DNA from: JACDAN01 sp036380355
GTDB lineage: Bacteria > Actinomycetota > Thermoleophilia > Gaiellales > Gaiellaceae
Reading direction: 5' to 3'
Length of the DNA: 64,000 bases
Assembly (NCBI GenBank): GCA_036380355.1
Contig: DASVEW010000045.1
Coordinates: 1-64,000 of the forward strand
Part shown: positions 1 to 7,754 of the stretch, piece by piece
Position numbering within the stretch: position 1 is the first letter of the stretch
Layout: each line of letters begins with the position of its first letter
Notes under the pieces: model-generated
What the model was told of the DNA's origin: nothing
Seen by the model: the letters and a program-made list of their open reading frames with translations, nothing else
The model's database searches: none
Position numbers and translations under genes: made by a program

Positions 1-225
1 ATCACGACGCCGCCGTACACGCCGCGCTGGAACGGCAAGGTCGAGCGCTTCATCCAGACGCTGCTTCGGGAGTGGGCGTATGTACGCACCTGGCAGAGCT
101 CGAGCGCACGAGCGCGAGCGCTCTTAAGCTACGTCCGCTTCTACAACCGGCGTCGACCGCACGGCTCGCTCGGAGGCCAGCCTCCGCTCAGCCGCGTTCA
201 CAACGTCCGTGGGTCCTACACCTAG
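1..225 (+). CDS. IS481-like transposase, C-terminal end (5' part outside window)
   Basis: This is the last 74 residues of a DDE integrase-core transposase, running open from the window edge. It contains the family block NGKVERFIQTLLREWAY, whose Glu in VERF is expected to be the third catalytic acidic residue, followed by FYNRRRPHGSLGGQPP and the typical tail LSRVHNVRGSYT. The family assignment rests on these blocks; IS481/IS3-type transposases share them. The stop codon overlaps the stop of the convergent secreted-repeat gene by two bases. Whether the transposase is intact cannot be told because its start lies outside the window. Confidence 0.85.
   Translation: MTTPPYTPRWNGKVERFIQTLLREWAYVRTWQSSSARARALLSYVRFYNRRRPHGSLGGQPPLSRVHNVRGSYT
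1..225 (+). mobile_element. Right end of an IS481-family insertion sequence
   Basis: IS481 elements usually end within a few bases of the transposase stop. The outward-reading end here begins TGTAGGACCCACGGACGTTG on the minus strand, plausible as a terminal inverted repeat, but the matching left end lies outside the window, so the exact boundary is inference. Sequence beyond about position 225 already codes for the neighbouring secreted protein. Confidence 0.55.
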
Positions 226-3200
226 CGGGCGCGGACCCGGACGCGGGCCGTACCGACCAGGTAGCCGCGCTTCGTCGCCTGGAAGAGCACCACGCCCTTC
301 CGCTTCGGGCGGAACCGGAACACGACCTGGCCCTTGCGGTTCGTCGCACGCCAGCGCGGCTTCAGACCCTGCGCGAGACCGCGAACCTTGGCGCCGCGGA
401 CGATCTTCCCGCCGGCCCTGATCGTGACGACCACGCGGCTCATCCGCTTGACGCGCAGCCTGCCCTTGACGCCGATCCGCAGCCGCTGGGAGGCCCTGAT
501 GCCGCCCGGAGAGTTGGCCGTCGCCTTCTTCAGCGTGAAGGAGTGGGCGCGGGTGAAGTCGCCGACGTTGTTGTCCTCGTCGTAGGCCGCGACCTTCCAC
601 CAGAAGGTCCCGCCCTGCAGGTACGTGGCGGCGGTCAGCGTCGGCGCGTGGGACGTGTTGTCGGTCTTCACGTCCTCGACCGTCGTCGCGAAGTCCTCGC
701 GGTTCGCGACCAGCACGCGGTAGTGCTTGGTGCCGGGCTTCGGATCCCAGGCGAAGAGGAGGTGGGCGGCCGAGGCGTCAGTCCTCGCCCCGGTGGGCTC
801 TCCCATCGTGCGCGTGAAGTGGACGGTCGACGACCAGGGCCCCGGGGTGGTCTGGCCGCTCTTCGTCGGGAAGTTGGCGCGGACGCGGATGCCCGCGACT
901 CCTGTGCCGGTCATCTTCCCGAAGGTCGCGGCCGCGGAGCGGAAGTCCTCGTACTCGTTGTGGTCACCGTCGGGCTCGTCGACCGCGAGGCGGTATGAGA
1001 CGGCGCCCAGCACCGGCGACCATGACATCAGCGGGTACATGTCTCCCGTGGCCGAGTCGAACCTCGGGGCAGGCACGGGCAGCCGCCGCTGGAAGGTTCC
1101 GACGGAGGACCAGCGGAGGCCGACGAGGTTCTCGTCGTCGGCCCGGACACGCCAGTAGAGGACGGTGTCGGCCGGATACGACGTCGCGCTGGTGTAGGCG
1201 GTCGACGCGGTCTGGACGTCGTCGAGGAGCGTCCCGAAGCTCGGGTCGTTCGAGACCTGGAGCCGGTAGCGCCGTGCGCCCTCTGCCGAGCTCCACTGGA
1301 AGGTCGGCTGGCCGGTCACGTCCGATCCCGGAGCCGGCGCGAGCTGGGACGGCGGGGCGGAGAGCTTCTGGAAGTTGTCGGCGGCCGCGAGGAGCGGGTT
1401 ACCGACCGCCTGACTGCCGTTCGTGCCGGAGGCGGGCAACACGGCCCAGTAGTAGAGCGTCTCCTCGTCGGCGTACGTCGTCGGAGCGACGGCCGTGCGC
1501 GGCGCGTAAGCCGGGAGCTGCGTGAAGGCGTAGTCCACGATGTTGCTGAAGGACGGGTCCTTGGCGACGATCACGAAGTACGAACGGCGGCCGGGAACGA
1601 ACGAGGCGTTCGTGACCGGTGCCAGGCCGACCCCGTCGACATGGGCCACGGCGTCGAACGGCACGTCGGAGTCCGGCTCGCTGTTGAGGAAGGCCGCGAG
1701 TGCGGCGACGTCCCCGTCCTCGTAGACGTACGACGGGTCCTCCTCGGAGGGAAGCCCGGGATCGTCGAGCGTGATGACGTCGAACGCAGAGTCGCCCGGG
1801 TCGTCCTCCACAGTCACCGTCCAGTTCGACGAGCCTTCCGACTGGGCGGTGAGCGTGAGCGCGCTAACCCCGTTCGTGTTGGGCAGCGTCAGCTTCGCCA
1901 ACCGGGGCATCGGCTTCCACGTGAAGAGCGGCATCCGCGTCGTCGAGACGCCCGTGGCCGGCAGGAGGTAGTCGTCCGACCCGAGGTTGCCGTGGTTGCA
2001 CCCCGGGGTGCACGGCGCCCCTGCGGGCGGCCCGACCCACGTGAACGACGTTCCGGTCGCGTCGGCCAGGTACGTGTAGTCGCCGTAGACCTCCTGGATA
2101 CCGGAGTCACGGTCGGCACGCGCGCGCACGCGGGCGCAGTAGGACTTGCCGGCGATGGGCGCGCGGATCCCGTCCGTCGCGACCTGGCGGGCATCGGGGT
2201 AGGGCTTCACGCCGCTGAACCCGGAGCCCAGCGGTGTCCACGCGGTCGAGGCGGTCTTGATGCGCCAGTTGTCGCTGCCGCTCGCCGACCAGTTGCACAT
2301 GCCGGCCTCGAAGGGGAAGACGTCGACCTCGTAGCTGGAAGCGCCCGGAACCGCGCTCCACGTCAGGATCGGCACGCTCGTCTGGTAGCCGGGCGTGCCG
2401 CCGTCCAGGTCGCTCCCCGGATCCGAGAGGTTGTCGCGCATCCGGAGGTCCTTGACGCTCGGCGCCGCGACCGGCGGGACCTTGTCGAACGTCTTCGTGA
2501 ACGGCGTACCGAGGTTCCACTGGCCCGCGTTGCCGAAGGCGTCCAGCGCGCGGACGCGCCAGTAGTAGGTGTTGTCGCGGAGCATCGAGGTCGGTGCGTG
2601 AGACGCCCCGATGATCGTCCCGGTGCAGCAGACCTTCGAGCCCGGGGAGAAGTCGGCCGTGGGATTGACCTCGAGCTCGTACTTCGCGGCGCCGGCGACG
2701 GGTGTCCAGGAGAAGAACGGGTCGAAGACCTCGGTCTGGGCCATGAGATCGCTGACCGTCGGCGTGGTCGCGGTCGGCCAGGTCCATGTGAAGGACTGCA
2801 CCGGAGACGGCGCGCCGCGATGGTCCTGCGCGTCCATCGGCGTGACACCCCAGTAGTAGGTCCCTGGAGGCAGCAGCAGCGCGCGCGGCGCGTAGACCGT
2901 GCCGGACGTCTCGATGTTCTGCTGCCCGCCGACGGCGGAGCCGAGGAGCGGGTCGCTCGCGATCGTGACGAGGTACTTGGCGGCATGCGGCACCGCCGAC
3001 CAGCGGAGGACGAGCGGGTTCGTCGGGTGGGAGACGACCGCCCCGTGTGACGGCGCCTGCAAGGCGGGCGCGAGAGTCCAGCCCTTGCGCAGCTGCCGAG
3101 GCGCCGACCACGGGGAGACCGAGCCGTTCGCGGCAACCGCGCGGACGCGCCAGTAATACGTCCCGTTCGGGATCGTCTTCTTGAGGGTCGCGCGGGTGTT

Positions 3201-3458
3201 CCGGGTGAAGAACTGGTCCTCCCCACGCCCCAGCACCGGCGCGTTGAAGCCCACGTCGGCGGCGATCTGGAACTCGTAGCGCGCGGCGCCGGCGACGGTG
3301 CTCCACGCGAATGCGGGCAGTGCCTGCGCACTGGCGCCGGCCACGGGGGCCAGTGGGCTTGGACTTGCGAGGGGTGCGGCCGTCGTCGGTGCGGCGGCTG
3401 CGAGAAGTGCTGCGGCTGCCACGAGGGCGCCTGCGACGAGCTTGAGCTTGGCGGCCAT
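222..3458 (-). CDS. Large secreted protein with repeated fibronectin-III-like domains
   Basis: A 1078-residue exported protein. Residues 1-28 form a signal peptide (basic start, Ala/Leu-rich core, AAPTTAAP cleavage region). At least seven beta-sandwich units follow, each marked by a core such as FAWSTVAGAARYEFQI, LRWSAVPHAAKYLVTI, FSWTPVAGAAKYELEV or FQWSSAEGARRYRLQV and a later YYWRVRA strand. The cores lie near residues 49, 149, 248, 364, 720, 810 and 904. The last 90 residues look like a bacterial Ig/carboxypeptidase-regulatory-like domain ending in RVRVRAR. No enzyme motif is visible. A surface-binding or scaffold role is inference from the fold. The C-terminus looks natural even though an IS element abuts its stop codon. 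Confidence 0.85.
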   Translation of the reverse strand: MAAKLKLVAGALVAAAALLAAAAPTTAAPLASPSPLAPVAGASAQALPAFAWSTVAGAARYEFQIAADVGFNAPVLGRGEDQFFTRNTRATLKKTIPNGTYYWRVRAVAANGSVSPWSAPRQLRKGWTLAPALQAPSHGAVVSHPTNPLVLRWSAVPHAAKYLVTIASDPLLGSAVGGQQNIETSGTVYAPRALLLPPGTYYWGVTPMDAQDHRGAPSPVQSFTWTWPTATTPTVSDLMAQTEVFDPFFSWTPVAGAAKYELEVNPTADFSPGSKVCCTGTIIGASHAPTSMLRDNTYYWRVRALDAFGNAGQWNLGTPFTKTFDKVPPVAAPSVKDLRMRDNLSDPGSDLDGGTPGYQTSVPILTWSAVPGASSYEVDVFPFEAGMCNWSASGSDNWRIKTASTAWTPLGSGFSGVKPYPDARQVATDGIRAPIAGKSYCARVRARADRDSGIQEVYGDYTYLADATGTSFTWVGPPAGAPCTPGCNHGNLGSDDYLLPATGVSTTRMPLFTWKPMPRLAKLTLPNTNGVSALTLTAQSEGSSNWTVTVEDDPGDSAFDVITLDDPGLPSEEDPSYVYEDGDVAALAAFLNSEPDSDVPFDAVAHVDGVGLAPVTNASFVPGRRSYFVIVAKDPSFSNIVDYAFTQLPAYAPRTAVAPTTYADEETLYYWAVLPASGTNGSQAVGNPLLAAADNFQKLSAPPSQLAPAPGSDVTGQPTFQWSSAEGARRYRLQVSNDPSFGTLLDDVQTASTAYTSATSYPADTVLYWRVRADDENLVGLRWSSVGTFQRRLPVPAPRFDSATGDMYPLMSWSPVLGAVSYRLAVDEPDGDHNEYEDFRSAAATFGKMTGTGVAGIRVRANFPTKSGQTTPGPWSSTVHFTRTMGEPTGARTDASAAHLLFAWDPKPGTKHYRVLVANREDFATTVEDVKTDNTSHAPTLTAATYLQGGTFWWKVAAYDEDNNVGDFTRAHSFTLKKATANSPGGIRASQRLRIGVKGRLRVKRMSRVVVTIRAGGKIVRGAKVRGLAQGLKPRWRATNRKGQVVFRFRPKRKGVVLFQATKRGYLVGTARVRVRAR

Positions 3459-3703
3459 GCTGGTCTGAACGGAGCTCAGCGGCCGCAGAGCTGTCTCGGT
3501 CCCTCTCCTTCCGTCGGGGCCTACGCCGCTGACATCGGGGCCGGGCGCACGACCGGAAATCCCTCGTGCGAGGGGATCGCACTTGTCCGTGGTGCATTCG
3601 TAAAGGTTCGGAAAAGCCTCATTTTCGAGGCATGAAGCGGAGAAGCGACGGGCATACGAATCGGAGTCCGATCTATCTCTATCTCGATGTGGAGGGAACG
3701 ACC
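3459..3703. promoter_or_regulatory. Divergent intergenic region between two secreted-protein genes
   Basis: About 245 bases between the start of the repeat protein on the minus strand and the small secreted protein on the plus strand. It must hold both promoters. A comparatively AT-rich patch (GTAAAGGTTCGGAAAAG) and a small hairpin GCCTC-ATTTTC-GAGGC lie near the middle. No convincing -35/-10 pair was found, and an upstream in-frame extension of the plus gene has no ribosome binding site. Confidence 0.4.
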
Positions 3704-4339
3704 ATGAGGAAGCTCATTTTCGGCACCGTGGCCGCGCTGAGCCTGGCGGCCATTGCGCCGGCTGTTGCCCAGGCGCCGGCCGTCAATCTCGCGATCTCGC
3801 GCGTCGGCAGCGGGCCCCAGGGCACGACGACGACCGTGAGATACGCCGAGCTCGTGCGGCTCTCCGGCGAGCTGACGAACGGGCAGCCCAACCAGATCGT
3901 CGAGCTCACGGTGACCCCGTACCGCGGTCAGACCCGGATCGTCACGCTCCGGACCGACTCGACCGGGGAGTTCCGCTGGGCCCATCGCCCGACGATCCGC
4001 ACCGGCTATACCGCCCGGTGGAACAACCAGTCGAGCAACCAGGAACCGTACGCCCACGTCCGGCCGAAGGTCGGCCTGCGGGTGATCAACGCGCGGCGGG
4101 GGCTGTTCCGCATGACGATGATGGCGCAGCCCGAGCACGTGTCTCGCGTCGCCTGGTTCCAGCGGCGTCTTACGAGGACGCGCTGGGCGAACGTGAAGAA
4201 GATCCAGCTCCGGAACCGGAATCTGAGCGCCCGGTTCACGGCACGCCTGCGGCCCGGCGCGCACCGGTACCGCATTCTCGTGCCGGCGACACCCGGGTAC
4301 CTGCGCGCGACCAGCCGGTTCGTGCGGGTCGTCCGCTAG
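3704..4339 (+). CDS. Small secreted protein, probable beta-rich domain, function unknown
   Basis: 211 residues starting MRKLIFGTVAALSLAAIAP, a clear signal peptide with likely cleavage after AVAQA. This ATG is chosen over longer in-frame extensions because GGAGGG lies 6 bases upstream and the signal peptide begins there. The mature part alternates short hydrophobic strands (NQIVELTVTPYRG, RIVTLRTDSTGEFRW, RYRILVPATPGYL) and resembles Ig-like modules found at the end of actinobacterial surface proteins. No catalytic motif is seen. It is transcribed away from the large secreted repeat protein, and the two may act at the same surface (inference). Confidence 0.8.
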   Translation: MRKLIFGTVAALSLAAIAPAVAQAPAVNLAISRVGSGPQGTTTTVRYAELVRLSGELTNGQPNQIVELTVTPYRGQTRIVTLRTDSTGEFRWAHRPTIRTGYTARWNNQSSNQEPYAHVRPKVGLRVINARRGLFRMTMMAQPEHVSRVAWFQRRLTRTRWANVKKIQLRNRNLSARFTARLRPGAHRYRILVPATPGYLRATSRFVRVVR

Positions 4340-4854
4340 CGCCCGGGAACCACTGCCGAATCGTGACGAGAGCGCCGGCCCGGCCGGCGCTCTCGCTCTC
4401 TCGCCAGCACCAGGCAGCCGTCGTGCGACGAGCGCGCGACGTCCAGCTGCCGTAGCCGCCGGCCGTTTCCGTCGAGGACGCAGAGCGTGCCGGCCGAGAG
4501 GGACGGCGTCAGGATGCGACCCCACCCCTCCTGGACGTTGAACGACCCGATGGGGATCCGTGAGCCGCTCAGCACGCGCCCCGTGGCCGCCGAGTGGACT
4601 CGAAGCGTGCCGTCGCCCCCGCTCGTGACGTAGGCGCGGCGGCCGAGGAAGGTGACGTGCTGCGGCGGCGCTCCGGCGTCCATCCGTGCTATTGCCCGCC
4701 CTGTGCGGCGATCGAAGATCGCCGTCTCGCCGCGGTCGCCCGACGTCCTCTCATCGAGGGGCAGACGTTCGCGCAGTTGAGCATGGTCTACAAGGTGCTG
4801 CAGATCCTCCCCGGGCACGACGATTTCGACGCGGTTGTCAAGGCAATGTGGCAA
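4336..4854 (-). pseudogene. Beta-propeller (YVTN/NHL-type) gene remnant
   Basis: Roughly the last 130 residues of a seven-bladed propeller can be read, for example GETAIFDRRTGRAIARMDAG, HVTFLGRRAYVTSGGDGTLR and GTLCVLDGNGRRLRQLDVA. No start codon, signal peptide or earlier blades are present. The amino acids before residue 40 lose the repeat pattern, and the reading frame runs on through the terminator hairpin. This fits a gene truncated at its 5' end and frayed at its 3' end. It is probably not functional. Confidence 0.6.
4367..4395. terminator. Strong GC hairpin, probable bidirectional terminator
   Basis: A perfect 14-bp stem, CGAGAGCGCCGGCC paired with GGCCGGCGCTCTCG around a single central C, begins 27 bases after the stop codon of the secreted-protein gene. 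There is no T-run, as is common for hairpin terminators in GC-rich actinobacteria. Confidence 0.7.
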
Positions 4855-4962
4855 GCCGGGCCGGGGCAGTCAGGGGGTTAGGACCGGCGAGACGACCCCA
4901 CCTTTTGCAAGTACGGGTGGCTCGTCGTAGAGTTGGCGGCACGCTTCTGACGAAAGGATCAC

Positions 4963-5046
4963 GTGTCCTGGCTTTGGATCATCATCATCGCCATTGTTGT
5001 GTTAGCCATCCTTGGCTACTTTGGCCGGGGACGCTTCTCTAGGTAG
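4963..5046 (+). CDS. 27-residue hydrophobic small protein
   Basis: A GTG-started frame encodes one transmembrane helix (SWLWIIIIAIVVLAILGYF) followed by a basic tail GRGRFSR. A purine-rich GAAAGGA lies about 6 bases upstream. The near-perfect membrane helix and positive-inside tail argue it is translated. Small proteins of the form xWIIIVIxVVLAxLGYFGRGR are, from memory, common in actinobacteria, but no function is known. It stands alone between the propeller remnant and the integrative-element genes. Confidence 0.6.
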   Translation: MSWLWIIIIAIVVLAILGYFGRGRFSR

Positions 5047-5127
5047 CCGCGCCCCGTTTCGCTAGTCGTTTCGCCCGACTCACTCGCCAGGCGCCCGCAG
5101 CCCCCCGGACCGCGGCCGGCATGACGT

Positions 5128-5343
5128 TCATCCGTTCTGCACTTTGACGCTCTCCACGTAGAGCACGTTCGCGAGGTTCACCCAGATCGGCAGACCATCG
5201 TCCCGCGTGAGCTGCGAAATCCTGCCCGACAGCTCCACCGCGGGTGCGTTCTCCTCGACGTCCACCGCCAGGAGCTCATCCCTGGTGCTCCCCACGAACA
5301 CAATCCGCGTTCCTTTCTTTGGTGGTGGGGCCGGCAATGTCAT
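5128..5343 (-). CDS. Small protein of unknown function (71 aa)
   Basis: A perfect AGGAGG lies 7 bases before the ATG, so translation is likely. The protein has a Pro-rich start, then a compact alternating region (RIVFVGSTRDELLAVDVEE, IWVNLANVLYVESV) reminiscent of small beta-barrels such as FlbD-like or LytTR-like domains, but too divergent to name. It is the second gene of a two-gene unit, starting one base after the preceding 86-residue gene. Its place beside a broken integrase suggests cargo of the decayed integrative element. Confidence 0.6.
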   Translation of the reverse strand: MTLPAPPPKKGTRIVFVGSTRDELLAVDVEENAPAVELSGRISQLTRDDGLPIWVNLANVLYVESVKVQNG

Positions 5344-5344
5344 C

Positions 5345-5605
5345 TCAGCCTCCTAGGCTCGGGTCGCGCGAGTCGAGAGGGGGGCTCGGCGATGGCCTGG
5401 GCGGGATGTCGAGGACGACGGTGGCCGATCCCTTGTCGAGGAGCGCTTGGATGAGTTCCACGAACGCGTGCGGATCCTCAAAGCGTGTATCCGGATCGAG
5501 GCCGGCTGCTTTGAGAAATTCCCTGTCGCCTTGCACGGCCCCATTTATCCACCTCGCCCACACGTCCTGACCTCCTCGCCTGCCTCCGATCTCGACTCTG
5601 GCCAA
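5345..5605 (-). CDS. Small protein of unknown function (86 aa), first gene of a pair
   Basis: TTG start preceded by GAGAAAGGGACGAG. The sequence contains a helical middle (WARWINGAVQGDREFLKAAG, HAFVELIQALLDKG) and a Pro/Ser-rich end (DIPPRPSPSPPLDSRDPS). No family recognised. Its TGA stop lies one base before the next ATG, so the two genes are surely co-transcribed. The promoter should lie in the 110-base gap to the divergent small gene upstream of the integrase. Confidence 0.5.
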   Translation of the reverse strand: MARVEIGGRRGGQDVWARWINGAVQGDREFLKAAGLDPDTRFEDPHAFVELIQALLDKGSATVVLDIPPRPSPSPPLDSRDPSLGG

Positions 5606-5715
5606 CGTGCTCGTCCCTTTCTCCGTTCGTTAAACGAGATCTTGGCATGCGTTCGGCTCGCCGCCGGCGCCCTAATCGCCGAGCTCGGGGGTCTTCGCGC
5701 TAGAAGGGAGGCGCC

Positions 5716-5886
5716 ACGAGCGCCACACCGACCCCCGAGGATCGGCTACTCGCCGAGACGATCAAGGAAGCCACTGAGGCGCTCGAACAGGCGAACGCCA
5801 TGATCGCCCGGTTAAGCGATCGGCTGGACCCCAAACTGTTCGATGCGCGTCACCTGGAGATCGTCAAGGCCGACGACGATGCCTAG
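5716..5886 (+). CDS. Short helical protein upstream of and overlapping the integrase
   Basis: A 56-codon frame whose C-terminal half (EALEQANAMIARLSDRLDPK, ARHLEIVKADDDA) is clearly protein-like and overlaps the integrase ATG by eight bases (ATG 5879-5881, stop 5884-5886). No ATG/GTG/TTG lies near the front. An AAGGGAGG sits four bases before an ACG codon, so either ACG is used, an original ATG has mutated, or translation begins at the internal ATG at 5800 (28 residues). Small helical proteins in this position often accompany integrases, but an excisionase role cannot be shown. Confidence 0.4.
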   Translation, partial: TSATPTPEDRLLAETIKEATEALEQANAMIARLSDRLDPKLFDARHLEIVKADDDA

Positions 5887-6642
5887 CGTTCAGTCCGGCT
5901 CCGTCGTCAGGCGCGGCACCCGCTGGGGCGCCCGCTGGTACGACGAAACCGGCACCCGCAGGCCCAAGGCGGCTTCGACACCAAGTCGGCCGCCCGCTCG
6001 TTCGTGGACAACAAGGTGGAGGAGGTTGCCGCGCTTCGGCGCGGCGACCCCTCCGCGATCCGCCGCCGCCAGATGCCCACGCTCGGCGAGCTCGTCGACG
6101 AGTACCTGGCGCAGCAAAACGCTGAGGCGAACACGATCCGCACCCTCACGGCCCCGGCTCCGGTATGCGACGGAGGGACCGAAGCTCAACGGGCAGGGCG
6201 GCTGGAAAGACGTTCGCGTCGACCGGCGCACCATCACCGAGCTTGGGGCGTGGCGGCGCATCTGCCGGAACGCTCGGCGTGGGCGATCCACAAGGCGTTA
6301 CGTCAAGTGCTCCATTACGCGGTTCGGGCGAAGCTGCTGGACGACAACGTGGCCTGTTCGGTGCCGAACCCGGAGCCGAAGCGCCGCGAAGTCCTGACGT
6401 TCTCCACCGTCGATGAGTTGGAGGCGGTCGGGGCCGAGCTCTCCCCCACCTTGGCGCCGTTGCCGCTGTTCGTCGGGCTGACCGGGCTACGGCCAAAGGA
6501 GTGGATCGCACTCGAGCGCGGCGACATCGACCGTGCCGCGGGCGTCGTCCACGTCCGCCGCGTCTACACCGACGGGCTGGTGAAGCTGTACGGGAAACAG
6601 ACCCGTTCGCTGAGGACCGTCCCAGGCTTCAGGAGGACCTGA
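5879..6642 (+). pseudogene. Tyrosine integrase, 5' two-thirds, with three frameshifts
   Basis: Starts MPSVQSGSVVRRGTRWGARW, the usual N-terminal arm of actinobacterial phage/ICE integrases. Homology jumps frames near 5963 (into GGFDTKSAARSFVDNKVEEV), near 6145 (into RLRYATEGPKLNGQGGWKDV) and near 6255 (into HLPERSAWAIHKALRQVLHY). It then continues through the first catalytic Arg in LTGLRPKEWIALE to TRSLRTVP and ends abruptly. The rest of the catalytic domain is found on the opposite strand just downstream. The frame jumps are inferred from continuity of family sequence, not from an alignment. Confidence 0.8.
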
Positions 6643-6645
6643 AGC
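6626..6645. repeat. 8-bp inverted repeat at the integrase inversion junction
   Basis: GCTTCAGG-AGGA-CCTGAAGC sits exactly where integrase homology switches from the plus strand to the minus strand. It could be a footprint of the rearrangement or the site that allowed it. Confidence 0.5.
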
Positions 6646-6998
6646 AGCGGTTGCTTGGTGAGGGCTAACGAAGAGGTCGAGCGCCGCCCTTGTTCGATCC
6701 AGTGCGTCCGGCAACAGATGCCCGTATGTCTTGTCGATCTGCTCGACGCTCGTCCCCATAAACCGCGCCAACTCGAACAGCGAGACGCCCGCGGCGATCG
6801 CGAACGTCGCGTAGGTGTGCCTCAGCGCGTACGGGGACCGATGGGCCAGCCCTGCGGCCCGAACGGCCGGCGTCCACTCATCCGCCCGCCACTCATGCAG
6901 GTTGAGATGCCCGCGCCGCTGCGCGGGGAACAGCAGGCGGGTGTCCAGCCGCGCTGGCAGCCCGTCGAGCGCCACGGCGGCTCTCCGCCTCCTGCTCC
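6646..6998 (-). pseudogene. Tyrosine integrase, 3' third, inverted relative to its 5' part
   Basis: Read on the minus strand this gives VALDGLPARLDTRLLFPAQ, HLNLHEWRADEWTPAVRAAG, SPYALRHTYATFAIAAGVSL and VEQIDKTYGHLLPDALDRTR. These carry the second catalytic Arg (LRH) and the Tyr nucleophile (KTYGHL) of the same integrase family as the plus-strand fragment. It picks up almost where that fragment stops, so the two look like one gene with its last 350 bases flipped. Beyond the ends the reading frame runs into antisense of neighbouring genes. Confidence 0.75.
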
Positions 6999-7453
6999 TT
7001 GTCCCTCCGTTTCCTGGCGCTGTTCCTGCAGGCGTCAACGATCGCGGCGCACATCCAGATGCACGACGCGAGCAGCTCGTGCGGCGTTTCGCCCTCCAGA
7101 ATCTCCTGAGCGGACTTAGGGAAAGGCTTTCGCAGCTCGTCGGCCAAACTGTTGGCCCGGTGCTGCGTGAGGTTGTTTAGCCGCCCATGCGCGAAGTCGT
7201 TTCGAAGCTTGGCCAAGGCGAGAAGCGGCTTCACAAACCGCTCTGGCGTAGCCGTCACCGCCGAGAAGAGTGCGAGGCGAGCCTTGAACGGGACCCGCTT
7301 GAGCTCGCTTGGCATCGTCCCTTCGAATGCCTCCGCGATCCCAGAGGCCATCGAATCCTCGATGAGTGCGAAGCCGAGAACTCCAAGCCTGAAGGAGTCC
7401 TGCTCCTCCATGACGTCGTCGAGCGTCAGGTTTGTCGACGTGTCTTCAGCCAA
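6985..7453 (-). CDS. MltR/HEPN-like small helical protein, 3' end uncertain
   Basis: TTG start with AAGGAC just upstream. The readable protein (about 155 residues) has FALIEDSMASGIAEAFEG, FKARLALFSAVTATPERFV and PLLALAKLRNDFAHGRLNN. This pattern, ending in LRNxFAH, is typical of MltR (mannitol-repressor-like) and HEPN-type domains. Such proteins can be toxins, RNases or regulators. The function here is unknown and the family call is tentative. The C-terminus beyond RKRRDKEQEAE runs into the inverted integrase segment, so the natural stop may be lost. It may belong to the integrative-element remnant. Confidence 0.55.
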
Positions 7454-7507
7454 AGGTCCTTCAGGCGTTCGGGCACCTATTGGGCACCTTCACGCCATCA
7501 CATTGAG

Positions 7508-7582
7508 TCGGGGCGCCGAGATTTGAACTCGGGACCTCTAGTCCCCCAGACTAGCGCGCTAACCAGGCTGCGCCACGCCCCG
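7508..7582 (-). tRNA. tRNA-Pro (anticodon GGG)
   Basis: A complete cloverleaf folds on the minus strand: acceptor CGGGGCG/CGCCCCG, D-arm GCGC-AGCCTGGTTA-GCGC, anticodon arm CTAGT-CTGGGGG-ACTAG with anticodon GGG, and T-arm CCGAG-TTCAAAT-CTCGG, with A as discriminator base. CCA is not encoded. A -10-like TACGAT lies roughly ten bases upstream of the 5' end. Confidence 0.95.
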
Positions 7583-7754
7583 CGGGCCTGATCGTACCGA
7601 ACGGGCTTGGACGAGCCGTATGGCCAGTTTCAAGCTTGAGGCCGAAAGACGCCTTACGACTCGTGTACCCGATTCGCCACCCTCCGTTGGCTCCCCTCCG
7701 ACCTGACGCTCGCGTTAGCGCGGCTACTTCGCGCCGAACTCGGCCCGCACCGCG
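7583..7754. other. Intergenic region upstream of tRNA-Pro
   Basis: 172 bases containing the tRNA promoter region and the downstream side of the multicopper oxidase gene. No further gene or repeat was seen. Confidence 0.4.

Larger units (their letters stand above)
5128..7508. mobile_element. Decayed integrative element beside tRNA-Pro
   Basis: A cluster of short unknown genes, a broken and partly inverted tyrosine integrase and an MltR-like gene lies directly against the 3' end of a tRNA gene, the classic integration site for such elements. Only about 2.4 kb remains. No second copy of the tRNA 3' end was found to the left, so the outer boundary is not fixed and the limits given are those of the recognisable genes. 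Confidence 0.5.

Noticed and set aside
5679..5704. GCCGAG-CTCGGG...CGCGCTAG resembling the tRNA-Pro 3' half, a possible left attachment site
   Set aside because: Too many gaps relative to the tRNA; the similarity is confined to GC-rich stem pieces.
7478..7494. Direct repeat GGGCACCT-ATT-GGGCACCT near the tRNA
   Set aside because: Only two short copies, not matching the tRNA 3' end, so it is not a convincing attachment site.
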